49,592 bases of DNA from Planctomycetota bacterium (GCA_016190145.1 JACPRD010000067.1:1-49592); one strand, 5' to 3'; shown: positions 30,548 through 39,104, numbered from the stretch's first letter. Notes: generated by a model not told the origin, from the sequence alone. A program made the numbers and translations.

Positions 30548-33500
30548 TCAGAGAAGGAGCGCGCGAAACCTCGCAGCCGCCGCCAGGGCGCCCTTCTCCC
30601 CCGCCAGCCGCTCCCCTTCCCTCGCGGCCGCGAGCGCGCCGTCGCGATCCCCGGCGGCCAACCGGACCCGCAGTTCGATCTCGAGCAGCCGCATCCCGTC
30701 GGGGAACGCCCTCTCGTTCGCGAGCATCGACTTCGCGCGAAGGATGTTCTCGAGGGCCTGGGGGAACTGTCCCAGGGCCGCCTGCGCGTCGGCGAGCGCG
30801 CCCGTGGCGACGGCCTCCCTGCGGACGTTCTGGTCTTCCCGGGCGAGAGCGAGCGCCTCCTCGGCGTCCCGGCTCGCCTCGGCCGGGCGCGCGGCGCGCC
30901 GGAGGTGGGAAAGCGCCGCGCGGGCGGAGGAGCCGATCTCGGCGCGGAGCGACGGGTCCAGCCCCTGCAGGATCCCCTCGAGGATCGGCTCCGCCCCCGC
31001 TTCCTTCTCCGACGCCGCGAGCACCTCCGCCTGCCGGAGACGCGCTTCCAGCAGCCGGCGCGGCGCCTGGATGCCTTCGCAGATGCGGACGGCCTCGTCG
31101 GCGGCCTCGCGCGCGCCCGCGAGGTCGCCGGTTTCGAGGCGGACCTGGGCGAGCTCGCGGAGGGCGCGCGCGGTGCCCTGACGGTCGCCGGTCGTGCGGT
31201 AATCGGCGAGGGCCATGCCGAGCGTTTCGAGCGCGAGGCTGTAGTTGCCGAGGGCGAGGTGGTGGCCGCCGATGTTGGAGAGGATGAGGGCGCCGCCCCA
31301 GCGGTCGCCGATGTCGCGCCGGATGGCGAGGCCCTCGCGCGCGGCGTCCATGGACTCGTCGACGCGGCCCTGGGCGAAATGGACGTTGGCGACGTTCGTG
31401 AGGACCATCGCGATCTTCCACTTGTCGCCCATCGCGCGGAAGACGGCCAGCGCCTTCTCGTAGTACTCGAGCGCGGATTTCATGTCGCCGAGCGCGTTGT
31501 GCGCGATCCCGATGCCGTTCAGCGCGGTCGCTTCGCCCGACGGATCGCCCTGCTCGCGGTTCAGCGCGAGGCACTCCTGGTAGGCCTCCATCGTCTCGCG
31601 GTGGCGGCCGAGCTGGTAGTGCACGCGCGCGCGGTTGTTCGCCGCGCCCTTGAGCTGCGCCACGACCTCGCGGCGCGTCGCGCCCCTGCGCTCCAGCTCG
31701 AGGGCTCCCCTGCGGATCTCCTCCACGTCCGCCATCGCCTCCGCGTAGTTCGCCATCCGGTAGTGGCACCCGCAGCGCGCTGCGAGCACGTCGAGCCGCA
31801 TGACCTCGACGGGCGCCGTGTCCAGAATCCGCTGGAAGATCTCGATCGACTTCAGGAAGTCCCCCCGCCGCTCCAGCACGCTCGCCAGCTGGTAGAGCGC
31901 CTTGTGCGTGTCGAGCGCGGACAGCCCCGGCACCGCCAGCACCTCCTCCGCCTCCGCCACCGCCTGGTCGTACTGCCCCAGCGCCACCAGGCACCGCACC
32001 GACTGGATCGCCGCGTCCGCCCCCGCTCCCAGCCGCTGCGCGTCGCGCGCCATCCCCAGCGCCTCGTCGTACGCCCCCTGCCGGTACGCCTCCCAGGACG
32101 CCTGCTCCCACAGCCGCGCCGCCGCCGCGTCCTGCTCCGCCGCCTCCCGGTGCTCCGCCGCGAGAATCGTCACCCGCCGACCCAGCTCGCCCGAGCGCGG
32201 CTCGAGCAGGTCGGCAGCGCGCGCGTGGAGGCGGAGGCGTTCCTTGCGTGTGAGAAGCGAGTAGGCGGCGTCGCGAAGCGGCGTCTGCGTGAACGCGAAC
32301 TCGGAGTCTTCGGGGAGGAGGGAACTGGCCTGTCGCGCGACGAGCTGGCGGCGCGAGGCTTGCTCGATGGGGCCTTCCGCGTCGCGGCCCAGCAGCGTCC
32401 CCACCGCGCGCACCCAGAACGCGCGCCCGAATACGCTTCCACTCTTCAGCGCCTCCCGCGCTTCCGGCGACGTCGTGTCGATGCGCGCGACGAGGAGGCC
32501 GCGCAGGCCGTCGGGAAGGCGTTCGGGGCGGGCGAGGAAGCGGGCGGGCCGGCCGCCGACGAGGTGTTCCTGCCGGAGGTGGCGGACGAGCTCCTCGAGG
32601 TAGAGCGGGTTGCCGCCCGAGTGCTCCACGAGAAATCCGCCAAGTTCGTCGTCAGCGCGCGCGCCGAGCAGTTCGCACGCGAGCGCCTTCGACTCGTCCG
32701 CGGGCAGCTCCGAGAGCGCCATCCGCTCGAACCCCTTGAGCGCCCTTCCGCCCGGCCGGCAGGTCGCGACGATCATGACGCGCTCGCCCGCGAGCTTCGC
32801 GGCGAGGTGCTCCATGAGCGCGAGCGTCCCGGGGTCGGCGCCGTGCACGTCTTCCAGGCAGAACAGCGCAGGCCCGCGCTGGGCGAGCGCCCGCGCCCAC
32901 TTTTCCCACGCGAGCAGCGTCTCGTCGCGCACGCGGACCGGGTCGATGTGCCTCACGCGGGTCTCGCCGACGTGCTGCCCGAGCGACTGCGTGATGAGGT
33001 GCGCCGCGTTCTCGCGCTCGACCGACGCCGCGACCATCGCCTCCAGCACCTCCGCCACCCACGCCCCCGTCGTCTCCCCTTCCGTCTTCCCGGGCACGCT
33101 TCCCGCCCCCCGCGCTGCGAACCTCACCATTTCCGCGAACGGCGCGAGCGGCACGTGGACGCCTTCCTGCGCGTACCCGACGCCGGCCCACACGCGCGGC
33201 CTCGCCTGCGCGCGCTGCCGGAATTCCGCTGAAATCCGCGTCTTCCCGACCCCCGACTCCCCCTCGATCGCCACGAACCCGCCCTTCCCCCCCTCGAACA
33301 ACTCCCACAGCCGCGCCATCTCGCGTTCGCGCCCGACGAGTTTCGCGGGTCCCGCCTCCGCGGTCCCGTACGACGACGAAGCGGTCGTGCGCTCGCCGGT
33401 CGCCTCCAGCGCTTCGACCTTCTCCGCGCGCCCGCGCAGTTCGATGTCCGCCGGCGGCCCGTAGGCGATCCGCGCCCCCGTCGCGCGCTCCACCGCCCGC

Positions 33501-33934
33501 CCCACGAGCACCGCTCCCGCCCGCGCGGATTCCTGCAGGCGCTTGGCGACGTTGACCGCGTCCCCCATCGCCGTCGGCCGGTCCCCGCCCACCGTTCCCC
33601 ACAGCACCTCGCCCGCGTTGATCCCCGCGCTGAAGCCGAGTTCCAGCGTGCGCTGGGCATTGAAGAGTTCGACCTCACGCCGCATCGCGATCGCCGCGCG
33701 CACCGCCCGCAGCGGATCGTCCTCGTGCGCCACCGGCGCCCCGAAGACCGCCATCACGTCCTCGCCCAGGAACTTGTCCACCGTCCCGCCGCGGGCTTCG
33801 ACGGTGCGGCGGAACCTCGTGAAAAGCGCGTCGGCAAGCTCCGCCGCGTCCTCGTCCGTGCCGCCGCCGCCCGCGCGGGAGAGGCCCGGAACGGAAGCGA
33901 AAAGAACGGTCACGATGCGGCGTTCTTCGGGCAT
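30548..33934 (-). CDS. Class III cyclase-like domain + AAA/STAND ATPase + TPR regulator
   Basis: 1128 residues. Residues 1-175 have the class III nucleotidyl cyclase fold (RRIVTVLFASVPGLSR, VDKFLGEDVMAVFGAPVAHE, GINAGEVLWGTVGGDRPTAM, GDAVNVAKRLQESARAGAV). The first metal Asp is Ser14 and the second is Glu58 (GED for GD); K54, D125, N128 and R132 remain, so catalysis is doubtful. Residues 200-500 form a STAND-type ATPase: VGREREMARLWELF, P-loop GESGVGKTR (225-233), FCLEDVHGADPGTLALMEHL, GGNPLYLEELVRHL. Residues about 640-1128 are TPRs (YQLGRHRETMEAYQECLALN, GDMKSALEYYEKALAVFRAM). This order is typical of large cytosolic signalling proteins. There is no DNA-binding domain. Confidence 0.88.
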   Translation of the reverse strand: MPEERRIVTVLFASVPGLSRAGGGGTDEDAAELADALFTRFRRTVEARGGTVDKFLGEDVMAVFGAPVAHEDDPLRAVRAAIAMRREVELFNAQRTLELGFSAGINAGEVLWGTVGGDRPTAMGDAVNVAKRLQESARAGAVLVGRAVERATGARIAYGPPADIELRGRAEKVEALEATGERTTASSSYGTAEAGPAKLVGREREMARLWELFEGGKGGFVAIEGESGVGKTRISAEFRQRAQARPRVWAGVGYAQEGVHVPLAPFAEMVRFAARGAGSVPGKTEGETTGAWVAEVLEAMVAASVERENAAHLITQSLGQHVGETRVRHIDPVRVRDETLLAWEKWARALAQRGPALFCLEDVHGADPGTLALMEHLAAKLAGERVMIVATCRPGGRALKGFERMALSELPADESKALACELLGARADDELGGFLVEHSGGNPLYLEELVRHLRQEHLVGGRPARFLARPERLPDGLRGLLVARIDTTSPEAREALKSGSVFGRAFWVRAVGTLLGRDAEGPIEQASRRQLVARQASSLLPEDSEFAFTQTPLRDAAYSLLTRKERLRLHARAADLLEPRSGELGRRVTILAAEHREAAEQDAAAARLWEQASWEAYRQGAYDEALGMARDAQRLGAGADAAIQSVRCLVALGQYDQAVAEAEEVLAVPGLSALDTHKALYQLASVLERRGDFLKSIEIFQRILDTAPVEVMRLDVLAARCGCHYRMANYAEAMADVEEIRRGALELERRGATRREVVAQLKGAANNRARVHYQLGRHRETMEAYQECLALNREQGDPSGEATALNGIGIAHNALGDMKSALEYYEKALAVFRAMGDKWKIAMVLTNVANVHFAQGRVDESMDAAREGLAIRRDIGDRWGGALILSNIGGHHLALGNYSLALETLGMALADYRTTGDRQGTARALRELAQVRLETGDLAGAREAADEAVRICEGIQAPRRLLEARLRQAEVLAASEKEAGAEPILEGILQGLDPSLRAEIGSSARAALSHLRRAARPAEASRDAEEALALAREDQNVRREAVATGALADAQAALGQFPQALENILRAKSMLANERAFPDGMRLLEIELRVRLAAGDRDGALAAAREGERLAGEKGALAAAARFRALLL

Positions 33935-33990
33935 TGGCTGCGGATCATAACCTCCGCGCCACGGCGGCGTCAGCGCGGGTTGAAGGGCGG

Positions 33991-34023
33991 GTTCGGCGTT
34001 CGGAGTTCGGTGTCCGGCGTTGG
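33991..34023. repeat. GTTCGGC heptamer array
   Basis: GTTCGGC, GTTCGGA, GTTCGGT, GTCCGGC and GTTGG lie between the cyclase gene and the decayed nucleotidyltransferase module; same word family as 2103, 5989 and 9074. Confidence 0.7.
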
Positions 34024-34048
34024 TCTCACCGAAGCGGGACGGTTGAGG

Positions 34049-34359
34049 CTACCTGCCGCGCCGGAGACGGTAGCGCTCGAGTTCCTTCTTGAGCGGTTCC
34101 CAGTACTCACGATCGCGATGCCGCCACCGCCACGTCGACGTCTCGGCTGAACTCCGCCGCCCCGTACACGACGCACGCCTGCCCGCCCATGAGCAGCGCC
34201 CGGACCCTGTGCTTCCGCAACGTAAAAAGGACTCTGGAGATCGGGTTCTGGGTCAAGCGACCCTCCCAGGAGCAGGAAAGTCTCCCAGAGACGCTGCGAT
34301 TCCATGAACCGCCGCGCGGGAGAAAGCCGGATCCACCGCCGCCATTCCCTGTCGTCCAT
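34049..34359 (-). pseudogene. Decayed nucleotidyltransferase toxin-type module
   Basis: Reading the minus strand from ATG 34359 gives DDREWRRWIRLSPARRFMES, which resembles the small partner gene at 34846. A second frame then gives ALLMGGQACVVYGAAEFSRD and VDVAV, matching YLLISGQASVLYGGATFSED of the intact enzyme at 35024. After that another frame gives RDREYWEPLKKELERYRLRR, matching RDVRYWRPLIAELRVLRRSG at the enzyme's end. So the N- and C-terminal ends survive, about 150 internal residues are gone and the frames no longer join. Confidence 0.7.
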
Positions 34360-34424
34360 CCGTTCGAGCGCTCCGCAACGGGACGCCCCGGATGGTATCC
34401 GCGCTCCCGACGGCGGACAAGGCG

Positions 34425-34769
34425 CTACCTCGGCTCCACCCTGCAATACAGCTTCTTCGGCGCCGCCTCGAAATACTTGAACAGCGCCGGACAGAGCCAC
34501 CCCTCCATCCCCCGCGCCCCCCACCGGTACCAGTTCCCCCCGACCTCCTCGCGCACCCACTCCAGCTCCGCCTGGCACCCCGGAAACGGCGCGGGCGCGA
34601 ACAGGAGGCGGAACCCCTTCTCCGCTTCCGGAATGTCCTTCACCAGCAGGTCAATCATCTCCGGGATCCCCGATACGAACGGCTCGCGCACGAGCCCGAC
34701 GCGGGGATCGTCGAAGACCCACATTCCTTCGTAGCGGTACGGCAGGATGACCGAGAGGAAGTTCGCCAT
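34425..34769 (-). CDS. DUF6717-like small protein
   Basis: 114 residues with no signal peptide. The strongly conserved-looking core is YRYEGMWVFDDPRVGLVREP, FVSGIPEMIDLLVKDIPEAE and GGNWYRWGARGMEGWLCPAL. I recognise this as the DUF6717 type, common in Planctomycetota, with no known function; the assignment is from memory. The gene lies between the decayed nucleotidyltransferase module and the intact one, facing away from the latter. It is probably cytosolic. Confidence 0.65.
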   Translation of the reverse strand: MANFLSVILPYRYEGMWVFDDPRVGLVREPFVSGIPEMIDLLVKDIPEAEKGFRLLFAPAPFPGCQAELEWVREEVGGNWYRWGARGMEGWLCPALFKYFEAAPKKLYCRVEPR

Positions 34770-34845
34770 GCGGGTTCAACGCGCCTCGATGCGACGGAGT
34801 TCAAAACCGGGCGAACACTTCGGCGGACAGGTAGAATGCTATCCG

Positions 34846-35049
34846 ATGAGCCGCGCGTCCGAACGGAAGTCGAAGAAGCGGGCCCGGAAGGCTCCGGCGC
34901 CGCTTCCCCCACTGTTCGAACCCGATCCCTGGTTCGAAGCCTGGCTCGCTCTCACCCCCGCCGAACGCCTTCGCCGATCCTGGCGTATGCGGAGGCGCCT
35001 CAAGGACCCCCAGGCGGTTCACGATGAAAAGTCTCTTCCGAAACTTTGA
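34846..35049 (+). CDS. Small basic protein, partner of the nucleotidyltransferase
   Basis: 67 residues: a very basic N-terminus (SRASERKSKKRARKA), a proline-rich stretch and a short helical segment (WLALTPAERLRRSWRMRRRL) of the kind seen in small antitoxin-like partners. It overlaps the downstream nucleotidyltransferase gene by 26 bases, so the two are translated together. A related segment (WIRLSPARRFMESQRLW) stands in the same place in the decayed module nearby, which supports the gene being real. Confidence 0.6.
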   Translation: MSRASERKSKKRARKAPAPLPPLFEPDPWFEAWLALTPAERLRRSWRMRRRLKDPQAVHDEKSLPKL

Positions 35050-35728
35050 CCGCTCGGGTGTCGAGTACCTGCTGATCAGCGGGCAGGCCTCCGTTCTCTA
35101 CGGCGGGGCGACCTTTTCGGAAGACGTGGACCTCTGGGTGCGCCCCACGCCTGCCAATCTCACGAGAGCAAGGACGGCGCTCTCCCGTGCGGGGGCGACC
35201 TGGTACAAGTTGACGCCGCCGTTGACTCCGGGACTGATGAAGAAGGGGCACGGCTTCCACTTTCTCCTCCCGGACGCCGCCGGTCCCGCCTACCTCGACG
35301 TCCTGGGCGCGCCGCCCCGCGTCGGGTCGTTCGCAGCGTCGCGGAAAACGGCCCGGCGGATGCCCAGTGAATGGGGCGTGCTTCCGGTCGTGTCCATCGA
35401 GGATCTCGTGGAGATGAAGAAGACCCGGCGCCTGTCCGACTACGAGGTCATCTCGAATCTCGCGCGCGTCCGGCTGTCCGAGTCGCCGTCCGACGCCTCC
35501 GTCATGCGCTGGGCCGCGCGCAACACGTTTCGCGCCGAGGACCGCGTCCGCATCGCGCGCGAACTCGGCAAACGGCTGAGCCTCGAGGCCTGCCGCCGCC
35601 GCATCTCGCGGGAAATCGCGATCCTGCAGTCGCGCGACGTCCGCTACTGGCGCCCCCTGATCGCCGAACTCCGCGTGCTGCGCCGCTCGGGCCGGCTGAT
35701 GCCTGACGGGGAGCGCGTCCGACGCTGA
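35024..35728 (+). CDS. Nucleotidyltransferase, AbiEii/MNT-like toxin type
   Basis: 234 residues. The nucleotidyltransferase motif is VEYLLISGQASVLYGGATFS followed by EDVDLWVRP, with the two metal-binding Asp/Glu of S-x-D-x-D. A further acidic residue (YLDVLG) and a helical C-terminus (DLVEMKKTRRLSDYEVISNL) follow the pattern of AbiEii/DUF-type nucleotidyltransferases that act as toxins by modifying tRNA or proteins. The target here is unknown. Together with the overlapping small gene it forms a two-gene toxin-antitoxin-like module. A ruined copy lies 0.7 kb upstream on the other strand, and the tRNA-Asp gene starts 60 bases downstream. Confidence 0.7.
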   Translation: MKSLFRNFDRSGVEYLLISGQASVLYGGATFSEDVDLWVRPTPANLTRARTALSRAGATWYKLTPPLTPGLMKKGHGFHFLLPDAAGPAYLDVLGAPPRVGSFAASRKTARRMPSEWGVLPVVSIEDLVEMKKTRRLSDYEVISNLARVRLSESPSDASVMRWAARNTFRAEDRVRIARELGKRLSLEACRRRISREIAILQSRDVRYWRPLIAELRVLRRSGRLMPDGERVRR

Positions 35729-35788
35729 CCTCTCGTATCATCGTTGACGCCGCCCCCCCGACCCCCTAAGATTCCCTCCCCGAAGTCA

Positions 35789-35862
35789 GGGGGCGTAGCT
35801 CAATTGGCTAGAGCATCGGATTGTCGATCCGAAGGTTGCGGGTTCGACCCCCGTCGCCCTCG
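35789..35862 (+). tRNA. tRNA-Asp (anticodon GTC)
   Basis: The cloverleaf folds fully: acceptor GGGGGCG/CGCCCTC with one G-U pair, D stem GCTC/GAGC, anticodon stem TCGGA/TCCGA with loop TTGTCGA (anticodon GTC), T stem GCGGG/CCCGT with loop TTCGACC, discriminator G. CCA is not encoded. Its 3' half is duplicated at 40968-41018, so it is the integration site of the downstream island. Confidence 0.95.
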
Positions 35863-35864
35863 TC
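35814..35864 (+). repeat. attL: 51-bp direct repeat within tRNA-Asp
   Basis: It runs from the anticodon stem to two bases past the discriminator and is identical over 51 bases to 40968-41018. This is the classic footprint of tRNA-targeted integration. Confidence 0.85.
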
Positions 35865-35867
35865 CAC

Positions 35868-35901
35868 GCAAGCCGCGGTGAACCCGCGGCTTGCGGCGTT
35901 T
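35868..35901 (+). terminator. Hairpin terminator after tRNA-Asp, copy 1
   Basis: GCAAGCCGCGG-TGAAC-CCGCGGCTTGC is an 11-bp perfect stem followed by GGCGTTT. The same 34 bases occur at 41077-41110, beyond the other end of the island. It lies at the left boundary of the island. Confidence 0.7.
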
Positions 35902-36010
35902 ACGGGGCGCGCGCGGTCAGAGACGATGTGGTTCGGCGTACCCGGTGCGCATGCGCAACTTCCTGCCCGGACCAGCGACAGGTAGGGCCCGGCGTGTAAA
36001 CTGGCGCGGC

Positions 36011-36529
36011 ATGCCGAAACGCATCGTGATCATCGCGGGGCCGAATGGCGCCGGCAAAACCACCTTCGCCCGTGAGTTTCTCCCGAGAGAAGCGGACTGT
36101 CCGGACTTCGTCAACGCAGACCTGCTCGCTTCCGCGCTCTCACCATTCGACCCCGACCGCGCGGCCTTCCGTGCGGGCCGACTCATGCTTGCCGAGATCC
36201 GTCGCCGGGCGAGAGCCGGGACGAGTTTCGCGTTCGAGACCACGTTGGCGGGCCGAAACTACAGACCATGGATCCCGCGCTGGCAGGAAGCCGGCTACCA
36301 CATCATGCTCATCTTCCTGAGCCTTCCTTCGCCGGAACTGGCGATCGCCAGGGTCAGAACCCGCGTCGCAACGGGAGGGCACGGCGTGCCTGAACAGGTG
36401 ATCCGCCGCAGATTCGGCGCGGGTCTCCGGAACTTCCACGACATTTATCGGCAGCTCGTGGACGCCTGGGTGCTGTACGATAACTCAGGACCTGTGCCCT
36501 GCCGCGTCGCCTCGGGAGATAACGCGTGA
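36011..36529 (+). CDS. Zeta-toxin-like P-loop kinase
   Basis: 172 residues from MPKRIVIIAGPNGAGKTTFA (P-loop 10-18). Further zeta-family marks are CPDFVNADLLASALSPFDPD, the SFAFETTLAG strand and the lid region VRTRVATGGHGVPEQVIRRR, and the C-terminal FHDIYRQLVDAWVLYDNSG. Zeta-like kinases phosphorylate UDP-N-acetylglucosamine or related small molecules; some homologs are not toxic. It is the first gene inside the island. The stop overlaps the start of the next small gene (GTGA), indicating a coupled pair. Confidence 0.85.
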   Translation: MPKRIVIIAGPNGAGKTTFAREFLPREADCPDFVNADLLASALSPFDPDRAAFRAGRLMLAEIRRRARAGTSFAFETTLAGRNYRPWIPRWQEAGYHIMLIFLSLPSPELAIARVRTRVATGGHGVPEQVIRRRFGAGLRNFHDIYRQLVDAWVLYDNSGPVPCRVASGDNA

Positions 36530-36720
36530 ACGGAAAGCCCGGGCCTTCCAAGGACCCCGACATTCTCGCTTCCTTCAAAGCCTTGCGGCGCGCGGCCCGC
36601 AAGGTGCATCAGGAGGGGCTTCGTACCGGAACCCCGGTGTGGGTCATGGTGAACGGGAAAATCCTGGACCTGACCCGCACCGCGACCGCGGGCGGACGGC
36701 GAAGGGCTTCTCGAGGCTGA
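36526..36720 (+). CDS. Small partner of the zeta-like kinase (putative antitoxin)
   Basis: 64 residues with a GTG start that overlaps the kinase stop codon. The sequence ILASFKALRRAARKVHQEGL and RTGTPVWVMVNGKILDL resembles the small proteins often found directly beside zeta-like kinases: a helix with paired alanines and arginines, then T-G-T-P-V-x-V. It has no relation to the classic epsilon antitoxin. The antitoxin role is inferred from the gene arrangement alone. Confidence 0.65.
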   Translation: MNGKPGPSKDPDILASFKALRRAARKVHQEGLRTGTPVWVMVNGKILDLTRTATAGGRRRASRG

Positions 36721-36726
36721 TGGCCG

Positions 36727-37893
36727 ATGACTGCCGCCATTCATTTGCTTTGGGTCGTCACGACCCTCCTCTGCGCAATCGGGGGCGGCGCTTTCCCGAC
36801 TGCGGGGTCTGGGGACTCCATCGGGGTCCGGTGCAACTCCGACGGCGACAATTCACCAACCGGGTGCCCGCAATCTCGGAGCCCCGGAGAGGGCACGAAC
36901 TACGTCTACGACATGCCCGGCATCAGGATCACAAGGCCTGTGATCTCCGGCGCCCCCGAGAGCGCGACCTTCGAGTACGACGCCGAGGATCGGCTGCCGG
37001 CCGAGACACGCCGCACAATCAGGAAATTGTACGCGTACGACACCCTCTGCGATTACACAAAGGTCGGCCCCGTCGAGACCTTCACGGGAATCTATGTGAG
37101 CCCGGGGATCGACGGAAGACTGGCACGCATCGACGGCGACGGCGTCGCGACGTACACCTTCGGTGACGCCCTGCAGTCCGTCCACCAGGTCACGAACGCG
37201 GCGGGCGCCGTACTCAGGCAGACCTTCACGGATGCATGGGGGAACAACATCCCGTTGGGCCCCACGCCGCCCCCGCCCACCGGGCCCGGCGATCGCTTCG
37301 CGTTCCAGGGGCGCGAGAACGACACCGAGTCGGGCCTCATGCACTTCCGCGCCCGAAGCTACGACCCGATGACTGGGAGATTTACGAGCCGAGATCCAGT
37401 GCCGCACTGGAACCTCTACCATTTTGCCGACAACGACCCCGTCAACAAGACCGACCCCTTCGGTCGTGACGCAGCTGCTGATGCCGAGTACCGACGCCGA
37501 GTGAACGCGTTGGCCGCCTACGATCCTGTGAACGATCAGGGCGGATGGGATGCTGCCAGGGCGGCCATCATCGATTGGATCAATTCCGGTAAGCCGGACA
37601 TCACAGCAGCGGAGAAGAAGCTCTGGTTGGGCGAAGTCGGTGGTTGGGAGAACCCCATCGCCGCAAGGGCAGGAAAGCCTTGGGTAGATCCGACGCCAGT
37701 TGTCGGTGTTGATCCTCTTATCGCCCAGCAGGCCGGGGTTCGGCGCATCTTCGGTGCCTTGTGTAGCGGCCCAGAAGGTAGATCGGGGGCAGGATGGTGG
37801 CCTTCAACAACCTTGAGAGAGTTGTTGGAGGCGGGGCAGAACGAAATCCGGAGGAGTGAAGTATACCGAGGGGCTCTATCACACCAGCGATGA
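36727..37893 (+). CDS. Orphan RHS-repeat core fragment with variable C-terminus
   Basis: 388 residues. An apparent hydrophobic start (MTAAIHLLWVVTTLLCAIGG) is followed by YD-type repeat remnants (TNYVYDMPGIRITRP, GVATYTFGDALQSVHQVTNA, AGAVLRQTFTDAWGNNIP) and the RHS core end signature RFAFQGRENDTESGLMHFRA, RSYDPMTGRFTSRDP. After DPFGRDAAAD comes an unrelated tail of about 130 residues, the position of the toxin tip in RHS proteins. A complete RHS protein is over 1000 residues, so this is a displaced C-terminal cassette or a truncated gene. No immunity gene follows; the transposase begins 32 bases beyond the stop. Tip activity is unknown. Confidence 0.75.
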   Translation: MTAAIHLLWVVTTLLCAIGGGAFPTAGSGDSIGVRCNSDGDNSPTGCPQSRSPGEGTNYVYDMPGIRITRPVISGAPESATFEYDAEDRLPAETRRTIRKLYAYDTLCDYTKVGPVETFTGIYVSPGIDGRLARIDGDGVATYTFGDALQSVHQVTNAAGAVLRQTFTDAWGNNIPLGPTPPPPTGPGDRFAFQGRENDTESGLMHFRARSYDPMTGRFTSRDPVPHWNLYHFADNDPVNKTDPFGRDAAADAEYRRRVNALAAYDPVNDQGGWDAARAAIIDWINSGKPDITAAEKKLWLGEVGGWENPIAARAGKPWVDPTPVVGVDPLIAQQAGVRRIFGALCSGPEGRSGAGWWPSTTLRELLEAGQNEIRRSEVYRGALSHQR

Positions 37894-37925
37894 AGACACG
37901 GGAAGAAGCGACTCTCGAACAGACG

Positions 37926-39104
37926 CTACGCGACCTTGCGAAGTCGGACGACCGGCAGGTCGCGAGTGGCGCCCGTCCACCGGACGGTGAGCTTCCACTT
38001 GCCGGTCGCGGGCACGGTTCGGGTTCGTCGTCGTCGCCCTCGGCGGATGTCGTCGGGTGCGGCGCCTCGGAGCGACGTGTGCGGGCGTTCGCCGTTGTAC
38101 CAACGCCGGACGTCAGCGACGTGGCGATTGAGGCTCTCAGCGGTGCCGAAGATACACCAGGTCCACGGGATGGATTCCTTCAAGGTGCGCCATGCCCGCT
38201 CCAGAAAAGCGATCGACCCATGTTCGCCGAGGGCGCCGAAGCGGTGCTTGATGCCGAGACGCTTGAGGTGCTTCTTGAAACGCTTGCTCTTGAACTGAAC
38301 GCCCTGGTCGGAGATCGAGTGTTTCGGAGCGCGACCGATCGTGGCCTTGGCGTCGTCGAGTAATCGCGTGGCGAACTTTGCCGTCGGTTGGCCGGCGCAT
38401 GTTCGAGTCGCGAGGAGAGTACGGCTGAAGATGTCGAGTGCGCCGCCGATCCAGAGATCACCGTCGCCGGCGGCGCGCGGGGCCCGGGTGAAGTCGAGGA
38501 TGACGGTGTGGCCGAAGTATTTCGCGTTGATGCGGCGGATCTTGCGGACGAGCCTGTCCAGGACGCCGGGCGTGTCCGGAGGGCGAGGCTTCTCCTTCAG
38601 GATGCGCTGGACCGTCGAGCGCGACGTCTTGAGGCCGAGGCGGTAGAGGTGGCCCGCCAGCGTGCGGGTGCCCGCGCTCCAGGTCAGCGCGAGGCGGAGC
38701 ATGCGGGTCAACTCCTCGATCAGGCGTTTCCGGGTCGCGGGCCGGCCGGGTGCGCGGACGAGGACTTCAGCGCCTTCGCGGGCGTCTTTCCACCAGCGGC
38801 GAACCGTGGTGACGGTGACGGCGAAGGAGCGGGCGGTCTCCTCGACGCCGAGGCCGTGCATCGTCTGGAAGGCGAGGATGCGGTGGCGTTGCCAGGGGGT
38901 GTAGCGCGGGCGGTGAGGGGCGGGGATAGCGTCGAGGCGGGCGCGGAGCAGGGCGTTCGCGTTGCGCAGGCGGGAGTTTTCGAGCAGCAACGCCGCGACC
39001 GTCATTCCGCGCCGCCGGAGGGCGCGGGCCTTGAGGACGAAGAACGTACCGGCGGCGGCGAGGAGGCGGGCGACAGGGGAACAAGGGGGGCGGGATTTCG
39101 GCAT
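37926..39104 (-). CDS. DDE transposase (integrase core, IS481/IS3-like)
   Basis: 392 residues. The N-terminal helix-turn-helix is PWQRHRILAFQTMHGLGVEE, TARSFAVTVTTVRRWW; the catalytic core has VILDFTRAP (first Asp), GGALDIFSRTLLATR, HSISDQGVQFKSKRFKKHL (second Asp) and FLERAWRTLKE (Glu), then WYNGERPHTSLRGAAPDD. All three catalytic residues are present, so it could be active. I could not find terminal inverted repeats or target duplications, so the IS ends are undefined. It sits between the RHS cassette and the orphan antitoxin, each only about 32 bases away. Confidence 0.88.
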   Translation of the reverse strand: MPKSRPPCSPVARLLAAAGTFFVLKARALRRRGMTVAALLLENSRLRNANALLRARLDAIPAPHRPRYTPWQRHRILAFQTMHGLGVEETARSFAVTVTTVRRWWKDAREGAEVLVRAPGRPATRKRLIEELTRMLRLALTWSAGTRTLAGHLYRLGLKTSRSTVQRILKEKPRPPDTPGVLDRLVRKIRRINAKYFGHTVILDFTRAPRAAGDGDLWIGGALDIFSRTLLATRTCAGQPTAKFATRLLDDAKATIGRAPKHSISDQGVQFKSKRFKKHLKRLGIKHRFGALGEHGSIAFLERAWRTLKESIPWTWCIFGTAESLNRHVADVRRWYNGERPHTSLRGAAPDDIRRGRRRRTRTVPATGKWKLTVRWTGATRDLPVVRLRKVA

